From the NCBI GenBank assembly GCA_003388555.1, contig QQVD01000050.1, positions 204,673 to 268,672 of the forward strand: DNA of 64,000 bases, read 5' to 3'. This DNA is from Acidobacteriota bacterium (GTDB taxonomy: Bacteria; Acidobacteriota; Thermoanaerobaculia; Multivoradales; Multivoraceae). This document shows positions 35,976-45,791 of this stretch, in pieces. Position numbers and translations under genes: made by a program. How positions within the stretch are numbered: the first letter of the stretch is position 1; the number at the start of each line of letters is the position of its first letter. Under the pieces are notes generated by a model that worked only from the letters and a program-made list of their open reading frames with translations, made no database searches and was not told the origin of the DNA.

Positions 35976-37238
35976 ATGCGTCTCCTGCTGCTTTCGCAGT
36001 TCTACTGGCCCGAGCAGCGTTCGGCGCCGATGACTCTCTCCGCGGTGGCGGAGCACCTGGTGGCCGGTGGTCACGAAGTGACGGTGGTGACCGGCTTTCC
36101 GAACCACCCGTTCGGCAGGATCTACGACGGTTACCGGTTGCGCTGGCGGCAGTGGGAGCAGCTCCGCGGAGTTCGAGTCCTCCGCCTGCCCCTCTACGCG
36201 GACCACAGCCTCTCGCCGCTGCGGCGCGGATGGCACTATGCGTCGTTCGCCCTGTCCGCCGGCCTTCTCGGGCCGCTCCTGACGAGAGGGTTCCGCCCCG
36301 ACCTCCTCTTCGTCTACCTGCCTCCGCTGACGAACTGGCTCCCTATCCGGACCCTGCGGGCTTGGCATCGCGTCCCTGCGGTGTACTGGGTGACCGATGT
36401 CTGGCCGGAGGCACTCGAGGCGACGGGAGTCGGCCTTCCGCGCTGGGCGAGCCGAGCGCTCGGGCGACTCGACCGGATGGTGCTCGGAGCGGCGGTGAGG
36501 ATCTGCGTCAATTCCCCGGGCCTGGCCGGGCGAATGGAGTCGGTGGGCGTCGACCCCGCCAAGCTCGAGGTCGTTCCGGATGCGGCGAAGCAGTCGCACT
36601 TCCGTCCAGTGGAGCCGGATCCCGCTCTGGCGGAGGAGCTCGGACTGCGTGGGACCTTCAACTTCGTCTACGGGGGGAACTTCGGCCCGGCGCAGGGACT
36701 GGGCACCTTGCTGGATGCCGCGGCGCGGGTCCGGGATCTGAGCGACGTCCGGCTCGTCCTGATCGGGGGAGGGGAGGAGGAGGAGCGGCTGAAGCAGAGG
36801 GTTGTGGAGGAACGACTCGACAACGTCGTCGTCGTTCCGCGTCAGCCGATGGAGGAGATCCACCGCTTCTACGCCCTGGCCGACGCGCTCGTCGTCCACC
36901 TGCTCGCCGATCCGTTGTTCGACCTGCAGGTTCCCTCCAAGACGATGGCCTACATGGCCTGTGGCAAGCCGATTCTCTGCGCCGCCGGTGCGTCGGCTGC
37001 GCAGATCGTGATCACCGCCGGGGCGGGTTGGACGTCCGCGGCCGGAGATGCCGAGGCGCTGGCACGCTCCTTTCGTGAGACCAGGGCGCTCGATCGCGAG
37101 GTCCTGAGGGACTGTGGCCGGAACGCGCGCCGCGCCTATCTTCGCGACTACACCGAGACCGCCCAGGTTCGTCGGTTCGAGGAGATCCTGCTGCGCGAGT
37201 GCCGAGAGCGCGGCGCAGGTCCGTCAGACCACGCGTGA
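35976..37238 (+). CDS. Glycosyltransferase family 4, WbuB-like
   Basis: MRLLLLSQFYWPEQRSAPMTLSAVAEHLVAGGHEVTVVTGFPNHPFGRIYDGY...VPSKTMAYMACGKPILCA. Confidence 0.92.
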   Translation: MRLLLLSQFYWPEQRSAPMTLSAVAEHLVAGGHEVTVVTGFPNHPFGRIYDGYRLRWRQWEQLRGVRVLRLPLYADHSLSPLRRGWHYASFALSAGLLGPLLTRGFRPDLLFVYLPPLTNWLPIRTLRAWHRVPAVYWVTDVWPEALEATGVGLPRWASRALGRLDRMVLGAAVRICVNSPGLAGRMESVGVDPAKLEVVPDAAKQSHFRPVEPDPALAEELGLRGTFNFVYGGNFGPAQGLGTLLDAAARVRDLSDVRLVLIGGGEEEERLKQRVVEERLDNVVVVPRQPMEEIHRFYALADALVVHLLADPLFDLQVPSKTMAYMACGKPILCAAGASAAQIVITAGAGWTSAAGDAEALARSFRETRALDREVLRDCGRNARRAYLRDYTETAQVRRFEEILLRECRERGAGPSDHA

Positions 37239-37501
37239 GGTTCAGCGACCCGATCACGCGCTCTTTCCATCGCGTCCTCGCCTCGGGAAGATCGGCAACC
37301 GTGCTCGCTGGCTCCGTGGTCGGGGCGGCACGAGGAGAAAGGCCGAGGTCCAACAGCGGACTGAGGGATCAGGGACCTCGTCCCGTGGGACCGGCCCGCG
37401 GCCGGTAGCGCATGGTGCGGACCTCGGGGATCCGGTAGCGCCGACCGAATCCGCCGATCTGTGATCCCGGGCGACCGGACTCAGCAGGGGAATCGTCGAG
37501 G

Positions 37502-38446
37502 TCAGCTCCCGACGATCTCGTTCCACATTTCTCCGAGACCGGCCGCGAGCTCGACCCTCGGCTGGTATCCCAGAGCTCGCGCGGCGCGGGAGATGTCGGC
37601 TTGGCTGTCACGGACCTCTCCCCGTCGAGGCGGAGCGTGCAGCACCTCCACATCTCGTCCGGTGATCTCGATCATCGTCGACGCGAGCTGACCGATCGTC
37701 GATCTGGTGCCCGAGCCGATGTTGTAAGCCTCGCCCGGAGATCCGCCGAGGGCGGCCAGGAGGTTCGCCTCCACGACGTCGCTGACGTAGACGAAGTCTC
37801 GGGACTGCGAACCGTCGCCGTAGATCGTCAGATCCTGCCCTCGGCGCAGCTGCTCGAAGAAGATCGAGATCACGCCCGTGTACTCGTTGCGCTCCATCGG
37901 GAGGCCGTAGACGTTGAAGTAGCGAAGGCAGACCGTGGGAACGCTCCACAGCTCGGCGGCGAGTCGCGCATAGTGCTCGCCGGCCATCTTGCTCAGCGCG
38001 TAGAAACTCTCCGGACGCTGGGGGTGATCCTCGGCCACGGGAAGCGAGACCGCCTCTCCGAACATCGCGGACGAGCTCGAGTAGACGACCTTCTCGACCT
38101 GGGAGTCTCGGCAGCTCTGGTACAGCCGGATCGAGCCGATTACGTTCGTCGAGGCGTCGGTCGTGGCGTCCTCGATCGACTTGAGGTTGCCGACCTGTGC
38201 CGCGAGGTGGAAGACGAAGCGCGCGTCGCGAACCAGGTCCGCGAGCCCGTAAACCGTCGCCAGATCGGCCTCGACCAGAGTCAGGCGCGGATGGCTCGGG
38301 AGATTCGCCGCCTTCCCGGTCACCAGGTTGTCGAGAACGGTGACCTCCGCACCGAGGTGCAGTAGCCTCCGAACCAGGTTGCTGCCGATGAAGCCCGCGC
38401 CACCGGTGACCAGGCAGCGGGCGTTCTCGAATCGCTCGTGGGCCAT
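37502..38446 (-). CDS. NAD-dependent epimerase/dehydratase (extended SDR, UDP-hexose 4-epimerase-like)
   Basis: MAHERFENARCLVTGGAGFIGSNLVRRLL...YSSSSAMFGE...YALSKMAGEHYARL...NVYGLPMERNEYTGVISIF. Confidence 0.92.
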   Translation of the reverse strand: MAHERFENARCLVTGGAGFIGSNLVRRLLHLGAEVTVLDNLVTGKAANLPSHPRLTLVEADLATVYGLADLVRDARFVFHLAAQVGNLKSIEDATTDASTNVIGSIRLYQSCRDSQVEKVVYSSSSAMFGEAVSLPVAEDHPQRPESFYALSKMAGEHYARLAAELWSVPTVCLRYFNVYGLPMERNEYTGVISIFFEQLRRGQDLTIYGDGSQSRDFVYVSDVVEANLLAALGGSPGEAYNIGSGTRSTIGQLASTMIEITGRDVEVLHAPPRRGEVRDSQADISRAARALGYQPRVELAAGLGEMWNEIVGS

Positions 38447-38530
38447 CTCTGAATCCGATCGGTATAGGGGTCCTCGGCTTCGCGAGCCCAGCGGCGCGGT
38501 CGGAGCCGGGAAGATAGCATCGCTCTCTCC

Positions 38531-40000
38531 GTGTCGCTGGTACGACGAACTCTCGTTGGAGTCCTGTGGTCGGGTGCCGGCCAGTTGGGCTCGAACGTGG
38601 CGCGCTTCGCAACGATCGCGCTGCTCGGCCTGTGGCTTCCTCCTCCCGTCTTCGGGCTGTTCGCCTTGGCGGTCCTGGTCGTTGGATCGGCCCAGAAGGT
38701 CTCCGAGCTGGGTCTGCTGGCGGCCGTCGTCCAGAAACCGGAGGCGGACGAGCCGACCCTGAGCACCGCCTTCTGGATGAACCTGGCGATGAGCGTCCTG
38801 CTGGGCCTCGTGGTCTTCAGTGCGTCCGGACCGGTCGCCGGGCTCTTCGGGGACCAACGCCTCGAGCCGATCGTGGAGGCTCTGGCGTGGGTCTTCCCCC
38901 TGGATGCCCTGGCAGTCGTGCCGAGGGCGATGCTCACGCGCGATCTCCGGTTCCGGGATCTTTCGGTCCGCCTGCTGCTGGGGGAGTTGGCCTTCGGGGC
39001 CGTCGCGATCGGCGCCACTCTCGCGGGTCGCGAGATCTGGGGCCTCGTCGCGGCCTTGATCCTCCAGAGGCTCGTACTCACCGGCTCGCTGTGGTGGCTC
39101 GTGCCGTGGCGACCTCACTGGGTCTTCGACCGGACGAGTGCCGCGAAGCTGCTCCTGTTCGGTGGGCCGTTCCTCGCCAGCGCCCTGGTCCTCCAGCTGG
39201 CCGGTTTCTTGGACCACGCGATCGTCGGGGTGTGGCTGGGGACGGCCGGACTCGGGTACTACCACTTCGCGGCACAGACCTCCATCGTCCCGCTGCAGCG
39301 CCTCGTCGGACTGGTCGCGCGCGTCGTTTTTCCCGCGATGTCCCGGGTCCAGGCCGATCCGACACGCCTCGCGAGGGCGTTCCAGGCCGGCACGCAGCAT
39401 CTGCTCGCGGCCATCCTGCCGGCCGCGATGCTCGCGATCTTCGTCGGCCCCTGGTTCCTGCGCGCCCTGTACGGTCAGAAGTGGGAAGCGTCGACGGAGC
39501 CTCTCCGGATCCTCAGCGTCGGAGGCGCGTTCTTCGCCTTCGATCTCGCGCAGGCCTACTTCCTCGCGATCGGCCGGCCGGGCGTTCGGCTGGGTCTCCA
39601 CCTGCTGAGGCTCGCCGGCTTCCTGGCTGGGCTCGCCGTCTTCGCTCGAGTCTGGGGTGTGACCGCTTCGAGCGTGGCGGCGGCCGTGTCGCTCGGCATC
39701 GTGGTCCACGCCCTGGTGGGCTGGGTTCTCGCAGCTCGTCGCCTCGGCATACCGGTGGGTTCGCTCGGCGCTGTGGCGGCACCCGCGATCCGCGGCTGTG
39801 CCGGCGCGCTCGTCCCGGTCGTCGCCTACGAGCTGTCGGGCTCGCCGGGGAGTCCCTGGGTCGCGACTCTCGGTCTTCCGATCGCGATGGCGGTCGGCTA
39901 CCTCGCTGCGACGACTGGTGAGTACCGTGCTCTCGCGGGGCGGGTCGCAGGGCGTGTCGCCCGCGGCGTGTCGGTACACTCCGGGCGACGGAGCGGCTGA
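38531..40000 (+). CDS. Wzx-type polysaccharide flippase (MOP superfamily)
   Basis: 489 aa multi-TM: GQLGSNVARFATIALLGLWLPPPVFGLFALAVLVVGSAQKVSELGLLAAVVQKPEADEPTLSTAFWMNL...; GTG start. Confidence 0.9.
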   Translation: MSLVRRTLVGVLWSGAGQLGSNVARFATIALLGLWLPPPVFGLFALAVLVVGSAQKVSELGLLAAVVQKPEADEPTLSTAFWMNLAMSVLLGLVVFSASGPVAGLFGDQRLEPIVEALAWVFPLDALAVVPRAMLTRDLRFRDLSVRLLLGELAFGAVAIGATLAGREIWGLVAALILQRLVLTGSLWWLVPWRPHWVFDRTSAAKLLLFGGPFLASALVLQLAGFLDHAIVGVWLGTAGLGYYHFAAQTSIVPLQRLVGLVARVVFPAMSRVQADPTRLARAFQAGTQHLLAAILPAAMLAIFVGPWFLRALYGQKWEASTEPLRILSVGGAFFAFDLAQAYFLAIGRPGVRLGLHLLRLAGFLAGLAVFARVWGVTASSVAAAVSLGIVVHALVGWVLAARRLGIPVGSLGAVAAPAIRGCAGALVPVVAYELSGSPGSPWVATLGLPIAMAVGYLAATTGEYRALAGRVAGRVARGVSVHSGRRSG

Positions 40001-40026
40001 GGCTCCCGAGAGACCGAGACCTTCCG

Positions 40027-41049
40027 TTGCTGTCGACCCGCCAGATCCTCAAGCACGACCGCGACGTCGGCTGGGTCTTCGTTCCCGGGATCAGGGCGCG
40101 AGTGTCGAGCGGGAGTCGTGCGTACCTGCTGCGCACGAACGAATCCGGCTTTCGGTGTGCGCATCCGTTCGCTCGCGAGCGCCCGCCGGGCAAGCGCAGG
40201 GCTCTTCTCTTCGGAGACTCGTTCACTGCAGGCGACATGGTCTCGGACGGGAGACGGTTCGGAGACCTGCTGGAAGGCGCGATTCCCGACCTCCAGGTCC
40301 TCAACTTCGGACTGCCGGGAACCGGCACCGATCAGCAGCTCGTGGCCTACCGGAAGTTCGCCTCGCGGCTCGAGGGTGATCTTCTCGTCGTCGCCGTCCA
40401 GGTCGAGAACGTCCGGCGCCTGTTGACGCGGGCGCGGGCGCTTCGCGACGAGCGCGGCGTTCGATCGATGTTCCCGAAGCCGTACTTCGAGCTCGAGGAC
40501 GGGCGGCTCGTTCTGCGCAATGTCCCCGTTCCCCGCCGGCTGCCTCCGGGGGAGGAGTCGACCTCGGAGGTGGAAGCCTCGCGGGTTCGAGGCGGGAGGT
40601 ATCCGCGCCTCCGGTCTCTCGCTGATCGCCTGGGCCTGCGCGAGATCGTTCAGAGGGTGGCCCGTCCACAGCCGCTTCCCGAGTACCGCAGCCCCGAGGC
40701 TCCGGGCTGGATGCTCCTGCGGGCCATCCTCGAGAGTTGGTTCGCCGATCACGACGGACGGGTCCTGCTCGTTCCGCTCCCGCTCTACCACTACGTCGAG
40801 GAGATCGCCGATCCCTCCGACTATCGTGAACGCTTCCGCGAGGTGAGCACGAGCGTCGGTTGCGCCCTTCACGATCCGCTCGACGATCTCCTCGCGCTTC
40901 CCGTCGAACGCCGTCGAGGGCTGCGGTTCGAGGGGGATCCGCACCCGAACGAGGAAGGACATCGGGCCCTCGCCGAGTCCCTGGCCCCGGTCGTCGAGCG
41001 TCTGCTGTCGACGGCGGAGGAGCAGCGCACGGACGGAGGCGCGGTCTGA
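40027..41049 (+). CDS. SGNH/GDSL-type hydrolase
   Basis: DVGWVFVPGIRARV, LLFGDSFTAGDMV (GDS), and C-terminal DPHPNEEGHRALAESL. Start codon uncertain (TTG). Confidence 0.8.
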   Translation: MLSTRQILKHDRDVGWVFVPGIRARVSSGSRAYLLRTNESGFRCAHPFARERPPGKRRALLFGDSFTAGDMVSDGRRFGDLLEGAIPDLQVLNFGLPGTGTDQQLVAYRKFASRLEGDLLVVAVQVENVRRLLTRARALRDERGVRSMFPKPYFELEDGRLVLRNVPVPRRLPPGEESTSEVEASRVRGGRYPRLRSLADRLGLREIVQRVARPQPLPEYRSPEAPGWMLLRAILESWFADHDGRVLLVPLPLYHYVEEIADPSDYRERFREVSTSVGCALHDPLDDLLALPVERRRGLRFEGDPHPNEEGHRALAESLAPVVERLLSTAEEQRTDGGAV

Positions 41050-43223
41050 CTACCTGGATCCTCGGGATCTCGGCTCTCCACCACGACTCCGCGGCTGCCA
41101 TCGTGCGCGACGGAGAGGTGATCGCAGCCGCCCAGGAGGAACGCTTCTCCCGCAAGAAGCACGATCCGAGGTTTCCGGCCGGTGCGATCAGCTACTGCCT
41201 CGAGGAGGCGTACCTGGAGGGCTCGGATCTCGACGCCATCGTGTTCTACGAGAATCCGCTCGAGTCGCTCGATCGCGTCGTCGAGAGCTGTGGCGCGGTC
41301 GGACCCGAGGCGGCATCTCACTTCGAGCGGGCGATGGAGACCCTGCTCGGAGTCGAGTTCCGACTGGAAGAGCAGGTCGAGCGGTGTCTGGGCTCGCTGG
41401 GTCGAGCCGGTCGGATCCTCTATGTCGGGCACCACCTCGCGCACGCGGCCTCCGCCTTCCTGCCGTCGCCGTTCGAAGAATCGGCGATCCTGACCCTCGA
41501 CGGGGTCGGCGGCTGGGCGACGACGACGCTCGGGCACGGATCGGCCAGTGCCATCGAGCTGTCTCACCAGATCTCCTACCCCCACTCCCTCGGGCTGCTC
41601 TACAGCGCGATGACCCACTACTGCGGGTTCCGCGTCAACTCGGGCGAGTACAAGCTGATGGGGCTGGCTCCGTTCGGAGAGCCTCGGTACGTGGATCGGA
41701 TCCTCGACCACCTCGTCGACGTCCGGGACGACGGGTCCTATCGTCTGGACACGGGCTACTTCGGCTACCCGCGAGGCGACGTGATGACCAACGAGCGGTT
41801 CCACGAGCTGTTCGGCGGCCCTCCCCGCGAACCGGAGTCGTCGCTCACCCGCCGTGACGCGGATCTTGCCGCGTCGATCCAGAGGGTGATCGAGCTCGTG
41901 GTCTTCCGGCTGGCGGCCTTCGCCCGACGCGAGACCGGGAGCGCGAACCTGTGCATGGCGGGTGGTGTGGCGCTGAACTCCGTCGCCAACGGAAAGCTAC
42001 TGCGCTCCGGGATCTTCGACCGGATCTGGATCCAGCCGGCGGCGGGGGACGCCGGCGGGGCACTGGGAGCGGCTCTCCTCGCCCACAACACCTGGTTCAC
42101 CGGCTCCAGGGTGTCCTCTCGCCGTGCCCGAGAAGGACTTCAGAAGGGCAGTCGGCTCGGGCCGAGCTACGGTTCGCAGGAGGCCCGCGCCTTCCTCGAT
42201 CGGCTCGACTGCCCGTACGAGGTGGTGACCGACGAAGCCGAACGGGCGGTGCGCGTCGCGGAGGCCCTGGCGGAGGGAAGCGTCGTGGGCCTGCTCTCGG
42301 GGCGCATGGAGTTCGGACCACGAGCGCTCGGCGCGCGTTCGATTCTCGCGGATCCCCGCGACCCCAGGATGCAGCACGTGCTCAACTCGAAGATCAAGTT
42401 CCGCGAGTCCTTCCGGCCCTTCGCTCCCGCGTGTCTCGTCGAGGACGCCCCGGTCCACTTCGAGCTCGCGGTCGAGAGCCCCTACATGCTCCTGGTCGCC
42501 CACGTGCGCGAAGCACTGAGACTCGATTCGGAGCCGGTCGACCCGGAACGAGACGACGACTTCGTGAGGAGGATCGGCGAGGTCCGCTCCGTGCTCCCTG
42601 CCGTGACGCACGTCGACTACAGCGCTCGGGTGCAGACGGTGCATCCGGAAGATGATCCCTTCTTCCATCGTCTGCTCGTCGCGTTCCGCGATCTCACAGG
42701 CTTCGGCGTCCTCGTCAACACCTCGTTCAACGTGCGGGGCCAGCCGATCGTCTGCTCACCTCGCGACGCGTTCGACTGCTTCTGCCGGACCGGCATGGAT
42801 CTCCTGGTTCTCGAGGATTGCCTCGTGTGGTCCAAGCCAGCTCCAGAAGCAGAGGTCCGCGACTCCTCGCCTCGGGTCGCCAGGAATGCGGGTCGCGGCG
42901 TTCGGCGCCGCATGCGCCGCCTCTTTCGGAGGGTCGTCGAATCGACACGGCCGGATGTTGAAGGGATCTACACGAGTGGCCCCGAGCCGGATCTCGAGTC
43001 TTACTTCCTGCGGCGACGGGTGGCTGCCGAACGCGAGGAGATGGAGATCCCGGGTCTCCAGGCAGACGGAGATCTCGCGGAGTGCCTTTGCCGGATGTGG
43101 CGGCGGGAGGGCCGCGACGAACGCCTGGGTCTGGCCCGCGAGATCGCCGATCTCGCCTCGCGGCTCGAGCTGCCGGAGAACCCCGCCGGCGAGGTTCCGA
43201 CGACGATCTACGCCATGTTCTGA
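41046..43223 (+). CDS. NodU/CmcH-family carbamoyltransferase
   Basis: TTWILGISALHHDSAAAIVRDGEVIAAAQEERFSRKKHDPRFP...GHHLAHAASAFLPSPFEESAILTLDGVG...; no ATG/GTG/TTG at the N-terminus, apparent CTG start. Confidence 0.9.
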   Translation: MTTWILGISALHHDSAAAIVRDGEVIAAAQEERFSRKKHDPRFPAGAISYCLEEAYLEGSDLDAIVFYENPLESLDRVVESCGAVGPEAASHFERAMETLLGVEFRLEEQVERCLGSLGRAGRILYVGHHLAHAASAFLPSPFEESAILTLDGVGGWATTTLGHGSASAIELSHQISYPHSLGLLYSAMTHYCGFRVNSGEYKLMGLAPFGEPRYVDRILDHLVDVRDDGSYRLDTGYFGYPRGDVMTNERFHELFGGPPREPESSLTRRDADLAASIQRVIELVVFRLAAFARRETGSANLCMAGGVALNSVANGKLLRSGIFDRIWIQPAAGDAGGALGAALLAHNTWFTGSRVSSRRAREGLQKGSRLGPSYGSQEARAFLDRLDCPYEVVTDEAERAVRVAEALAEGSVVGLLSGRMEFGPRALGARSILADPRDPRMQHVLNSKIKFRESFRPFAPACLVEDAPVHFELAVESPYMLLVAHVREALRLDSEPVDPERDDDFVRRIGEVRSVLPAVTHVDYSARVQTVHPEDDPFFHRLLVAFRDLTGFGVLVNTSFNVRGQPIVCSPRDAFDCFCRTGMDLLVLEDCLVWSKPAPEAEVRDSSPRVARNAGRGVRRRMRRLFRRVVESTRPDVEGIYTSGPEPDLESYFLRRRVAAEREEMEIPGLQADGDLAECLCRMWRREGRDERLGLAREIADLASRLELPENPAGEVPTTIYAMF

Positions 43224-43702
43224 GGGCTCGAGGCTGCTGATCCAGGCCTAGGGCCACGTCCTGTTCCTGGTATCTTGCGGGGCTCGATCGCGGTCACGGC
43301 CGCCCGGCCCCGACCGCCGAGCGGAAGCCAACCGACGACGACCGGAGCCCGCATGTCCCGCGCCCTGGACCATCCGTACGGCAGGAAGAGGCCTCGCATC
43401 GGCATCGTTCCCGCGCCTCCCGGTGACGTTCCGGCCCGGGGATGGGCGGTCCAGAACGGCTGTCGCGGCGATGGGCAGCCCGTCCGGAGGTTCGGTCTCG
43501 GCCTCCTCTGCGCCGTGCAGTACGCAGCAGGGGGCGGCGGCGTCGGGTCTGTCGGTTCTCTCTCCGGTCCGTTGCCCGGTGGTCGGGAAGTCGTCGCCTA
43601 CGCTCCGCTGGCGAGGAGGCCCTCCCGGTCGCTCGCGCCGGGGAACTGCCGGCTCTCCGCGCAGTCGGTGCTGCGGCCGGTCATCTGTTTCCAGCCCGAG
43701 TC

Positions 43703-44956
43703 GTGAGGGGTTTTCGGCGCGCTGCGAAGCTCCTCGTCGCGGTGACCACTCTGGGTCTCTGTCTCGGGGCCGCGGAGCTCGCACTTCGGGGTCGCTTCCC
43801 CGACCGCACCGGCGTGGGGACAGAGCACCGCGTTCCGCATCCGCGCCTCGGTTGGGTGCTGGAACCCGGCGCGCGCTTCAGCCACCGGATCGATGGACGA
43901 GACGTCGACGTCGCTTACAACTCGGCCGGCTTCCGGGACGTGGAGCGTCGTCCCGAGTCCAAGCAGCGGCCACGCGTTCTGGTTCTGGGTGATTCCTTCG
44001 TGGAGGCCTACTCGGTGCGTTTCGAGGAGTCGTTTCCTCGGCTCCTCGAGGAGTCCCTCGGGGACGAAGGCGTCGATGCCGAGGTGGTCAACCTCGGCGT
44101 CGGCGGGTACGGGACCCTGCAGGAGTATCTGCTCTACCGAGAGGTCGGCCGTGCCTACCGACCCGATGTCGTTCTTCTCGGTTTCTACACCCAGAACGAC
44201 GTTCGGAACAACAGTCGCGAGCTGGAGCAACGGCTCCGTCGAAACTCGCTGAAGGGATCTTCGCGGCCCTTTCTTGTGGCCGGTCCCGACGCGGGTTGGA
44301 CGGCGTCTCCGGTCGACTACGAGCTCGCGTGGGAGCACTACTCCGCAGCGACGGAGCGAAGACGGTCCCTACGATCCCGCCTCCATCGGGGCTCTGCTCT
44401 CTACCGAGCGTTGCGAGCGGCGATCGGTGGTCGAGGAGATCGTCGCGACGACCTGGAGGTCGTGCCTCGGGAGGGTGCGGACGATCTCCTGCAAGAGCGA
44501 TTCGAGGCGCTCTACGGAGTCGGGGCGTGCGATGAGTCGCCGGCGTTCCGAGACGCCTGGGCCCGCACCGCGGAGATCCTCGGGAGACTGGGGAAGGAGG
44601 TCGAGGCCGAGGGAGCCCGACTCGTCGTCTTCAGCGTGCCGGCGGCGGAAGAGGTCGATCCGGACCTCGTGGCGAGGTGGCCGGCCGCCTACCAACAGCT
44701 GGCTGAAGGGCTCTGTCTGCGGGAGGGCGTCGCCGAGCGGCGACTGGAGGCTTGGCTCGAGGCGCTGGGGATCCCGTTCATCGGTCTGCTGCCCGAGTTC
44801 CGACGGGAGCTCGAGACGGAGGAGACGAGGCTGCATTCCGAGCAGGATCGGCACTGGACCCCCGCGGCACACGCGCTGGCGGCCGAGGTCGTTGCCGCTC
44901 GGATCGCGAGATCCGGGATCCTGGCGAGCTCGTCGCCTCAGGAAGGCAGCTCGTAG
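43703..44956 (+). CDS. SGNH/GDSL-type hydrolase with N-terminal membrane anchor
   Basis: GTG start; hydrophobic LLVAVTTLGLCLGAAELALRG; VLVLGDSFVEAYSV; C-terminal DRHWTPAAHALAAE. Confidence 0.82.
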   Translation: MRGFRRAAKLLVAVTTLGLCLGAAELALRGRFPDRTGVGTEHRVPHPRLGWVLEPGARFSHRIDGRDVDVAYNSAGFRDVERRPESKQRPRVLVLGDSFVEAYSVRFEESFPRLLEESLGDEGVDAEVVNLGVGGYGTLQEYLLYREVGRAYRPDVVLLGFYTQNDVRNNSRELEQRLRRNSLKGSSRPFLVAGPDAGWTASPVDYELAWEHYSAATERRRSLRSRLHRGSALYRALRAAIGGRGDRRDDLEVVPREGADDLLQERFEALYGVGACDESPAFRDAWARTAEILGRLGKEVEAEGARLVVFSVPAAEEVDPDLVARWPAAYQQLAEGLCLREGVAERRLEAWLEALGIPFIGLLPEFRRELETEETRLHSEQDRHWTPAAHALAAEVVAARIARSGILASSSPQEGSS

Positions 44957-45768
44957 CGGTCGACCCAGCGGCGGTCTTCTTCGTATCCGAGGCGGACCAG
45001 CAGGTCGCCCGCCAGGTGGTCGAAGACCTCGGCGGCCTCCCGGTTGAACGCGTTGCGCCAATCGCCCACGACTCCCTTTCGCAGGTGCTGCGTCGGATCG
45101 GCCTCGCCCGGCTCTCGGCCCGCCTGACGCCGCATCGACATCTTCTCGACGGTGGTCTCGAGCCGCCACGGATCGATCTCCTCGTCGAGCAGGTCCTCCA
45201 GGGCTCTGCGAAGCGCGGCGGCGCAGTCGGCCCGCAGATCCTCGTAGGTCAGGAACACGACGTCCGGGGAGCCTTCGAGCGCGAGCCACTCCTCGACGTG
45301 GTCCTTCCAGTTGACCCGGGCTCCGAGCCCGGGATGTCGGAACTCGTAGTCGAGGAACCGCGGCATGTTCGAGACGATCTCGGACGCGTCGAAGTCGCGT
45401 CCGAACAGGCGCTCGAGCCGGCGGCCGACGCGGTCACGTCCGGGTCGGTCGCTGTGGGTGAGGACGCGGAAACGCTGGTAGTAGAGTGACGTCAGCACGT
45501 CACGCCCGTCCCGGTACAGGTAGAGGACTCGCCGGAGGCGGCGATCGGCACGCCAGTGATTCTGGATCACGGACTCGAAGGTGATCGGGAGCAGGCTGTA
45601 CTGGGGAAACGGGATCTGGAGGTAGTCGCCCACCATTCTGGCAAGCCACGTTCCGCCGGACTTCGGATACTCGGAGACGTAGGTGAAGGGGAACCTCTCT
45701 CCCGCGTGCAGTCCGATCCACCGGGTCGCCAGCGCTGCGACGCTCTCGGCGAGTCCTCTCGGGTTCAT
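44938..45768 (-). CDS. Sulfotransferase domain-containing protein (PF00685-like)
   Basis: TYVSEYPKSGGTWLARMVGDYLQIPF (5'-PAPS loop), VLYLYRDGRDVLTSLYYQR (3'-phosphate motif), HLRKGVVGDWRNAF. Confidence 0.92.
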   Translation of the reverse strand: MNPRGLAESVAALATRWIGLHAGERFPFTYVSEYPKSGGTWLARMVGDYLQIPFPQYSLLPITFESVIQNHWRADRRLRRVLYLYRDGRDVLTSLYYQRFRVLTHSDRPGRDRVGRRLERLFGRDFDASEIVSNMPRFLDYEFRHPGLGARVNWKDHVEEWLALEGSPDVVFLTYEDLRADCAAALRRALEDLLDEEIDPWRLETTVEKMSMRRQAGREPGEADPTQHLRKGVVGDWRNAFNREAAEVFDHLAGDLLVRLGYEEDRRWVDRYELPS

Positions 45769-45791
45769 GGTCTGCTGTGCCGAGCTTCTCG

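Noticed and set aside
43275-43706. 143-aa plus-strand ORF between the carbamoyltransferase and second SGNH hydrolase
   Set aside because: No recognisable domain, several overlapping frames open at once; more likely untranslated, but not excluded.
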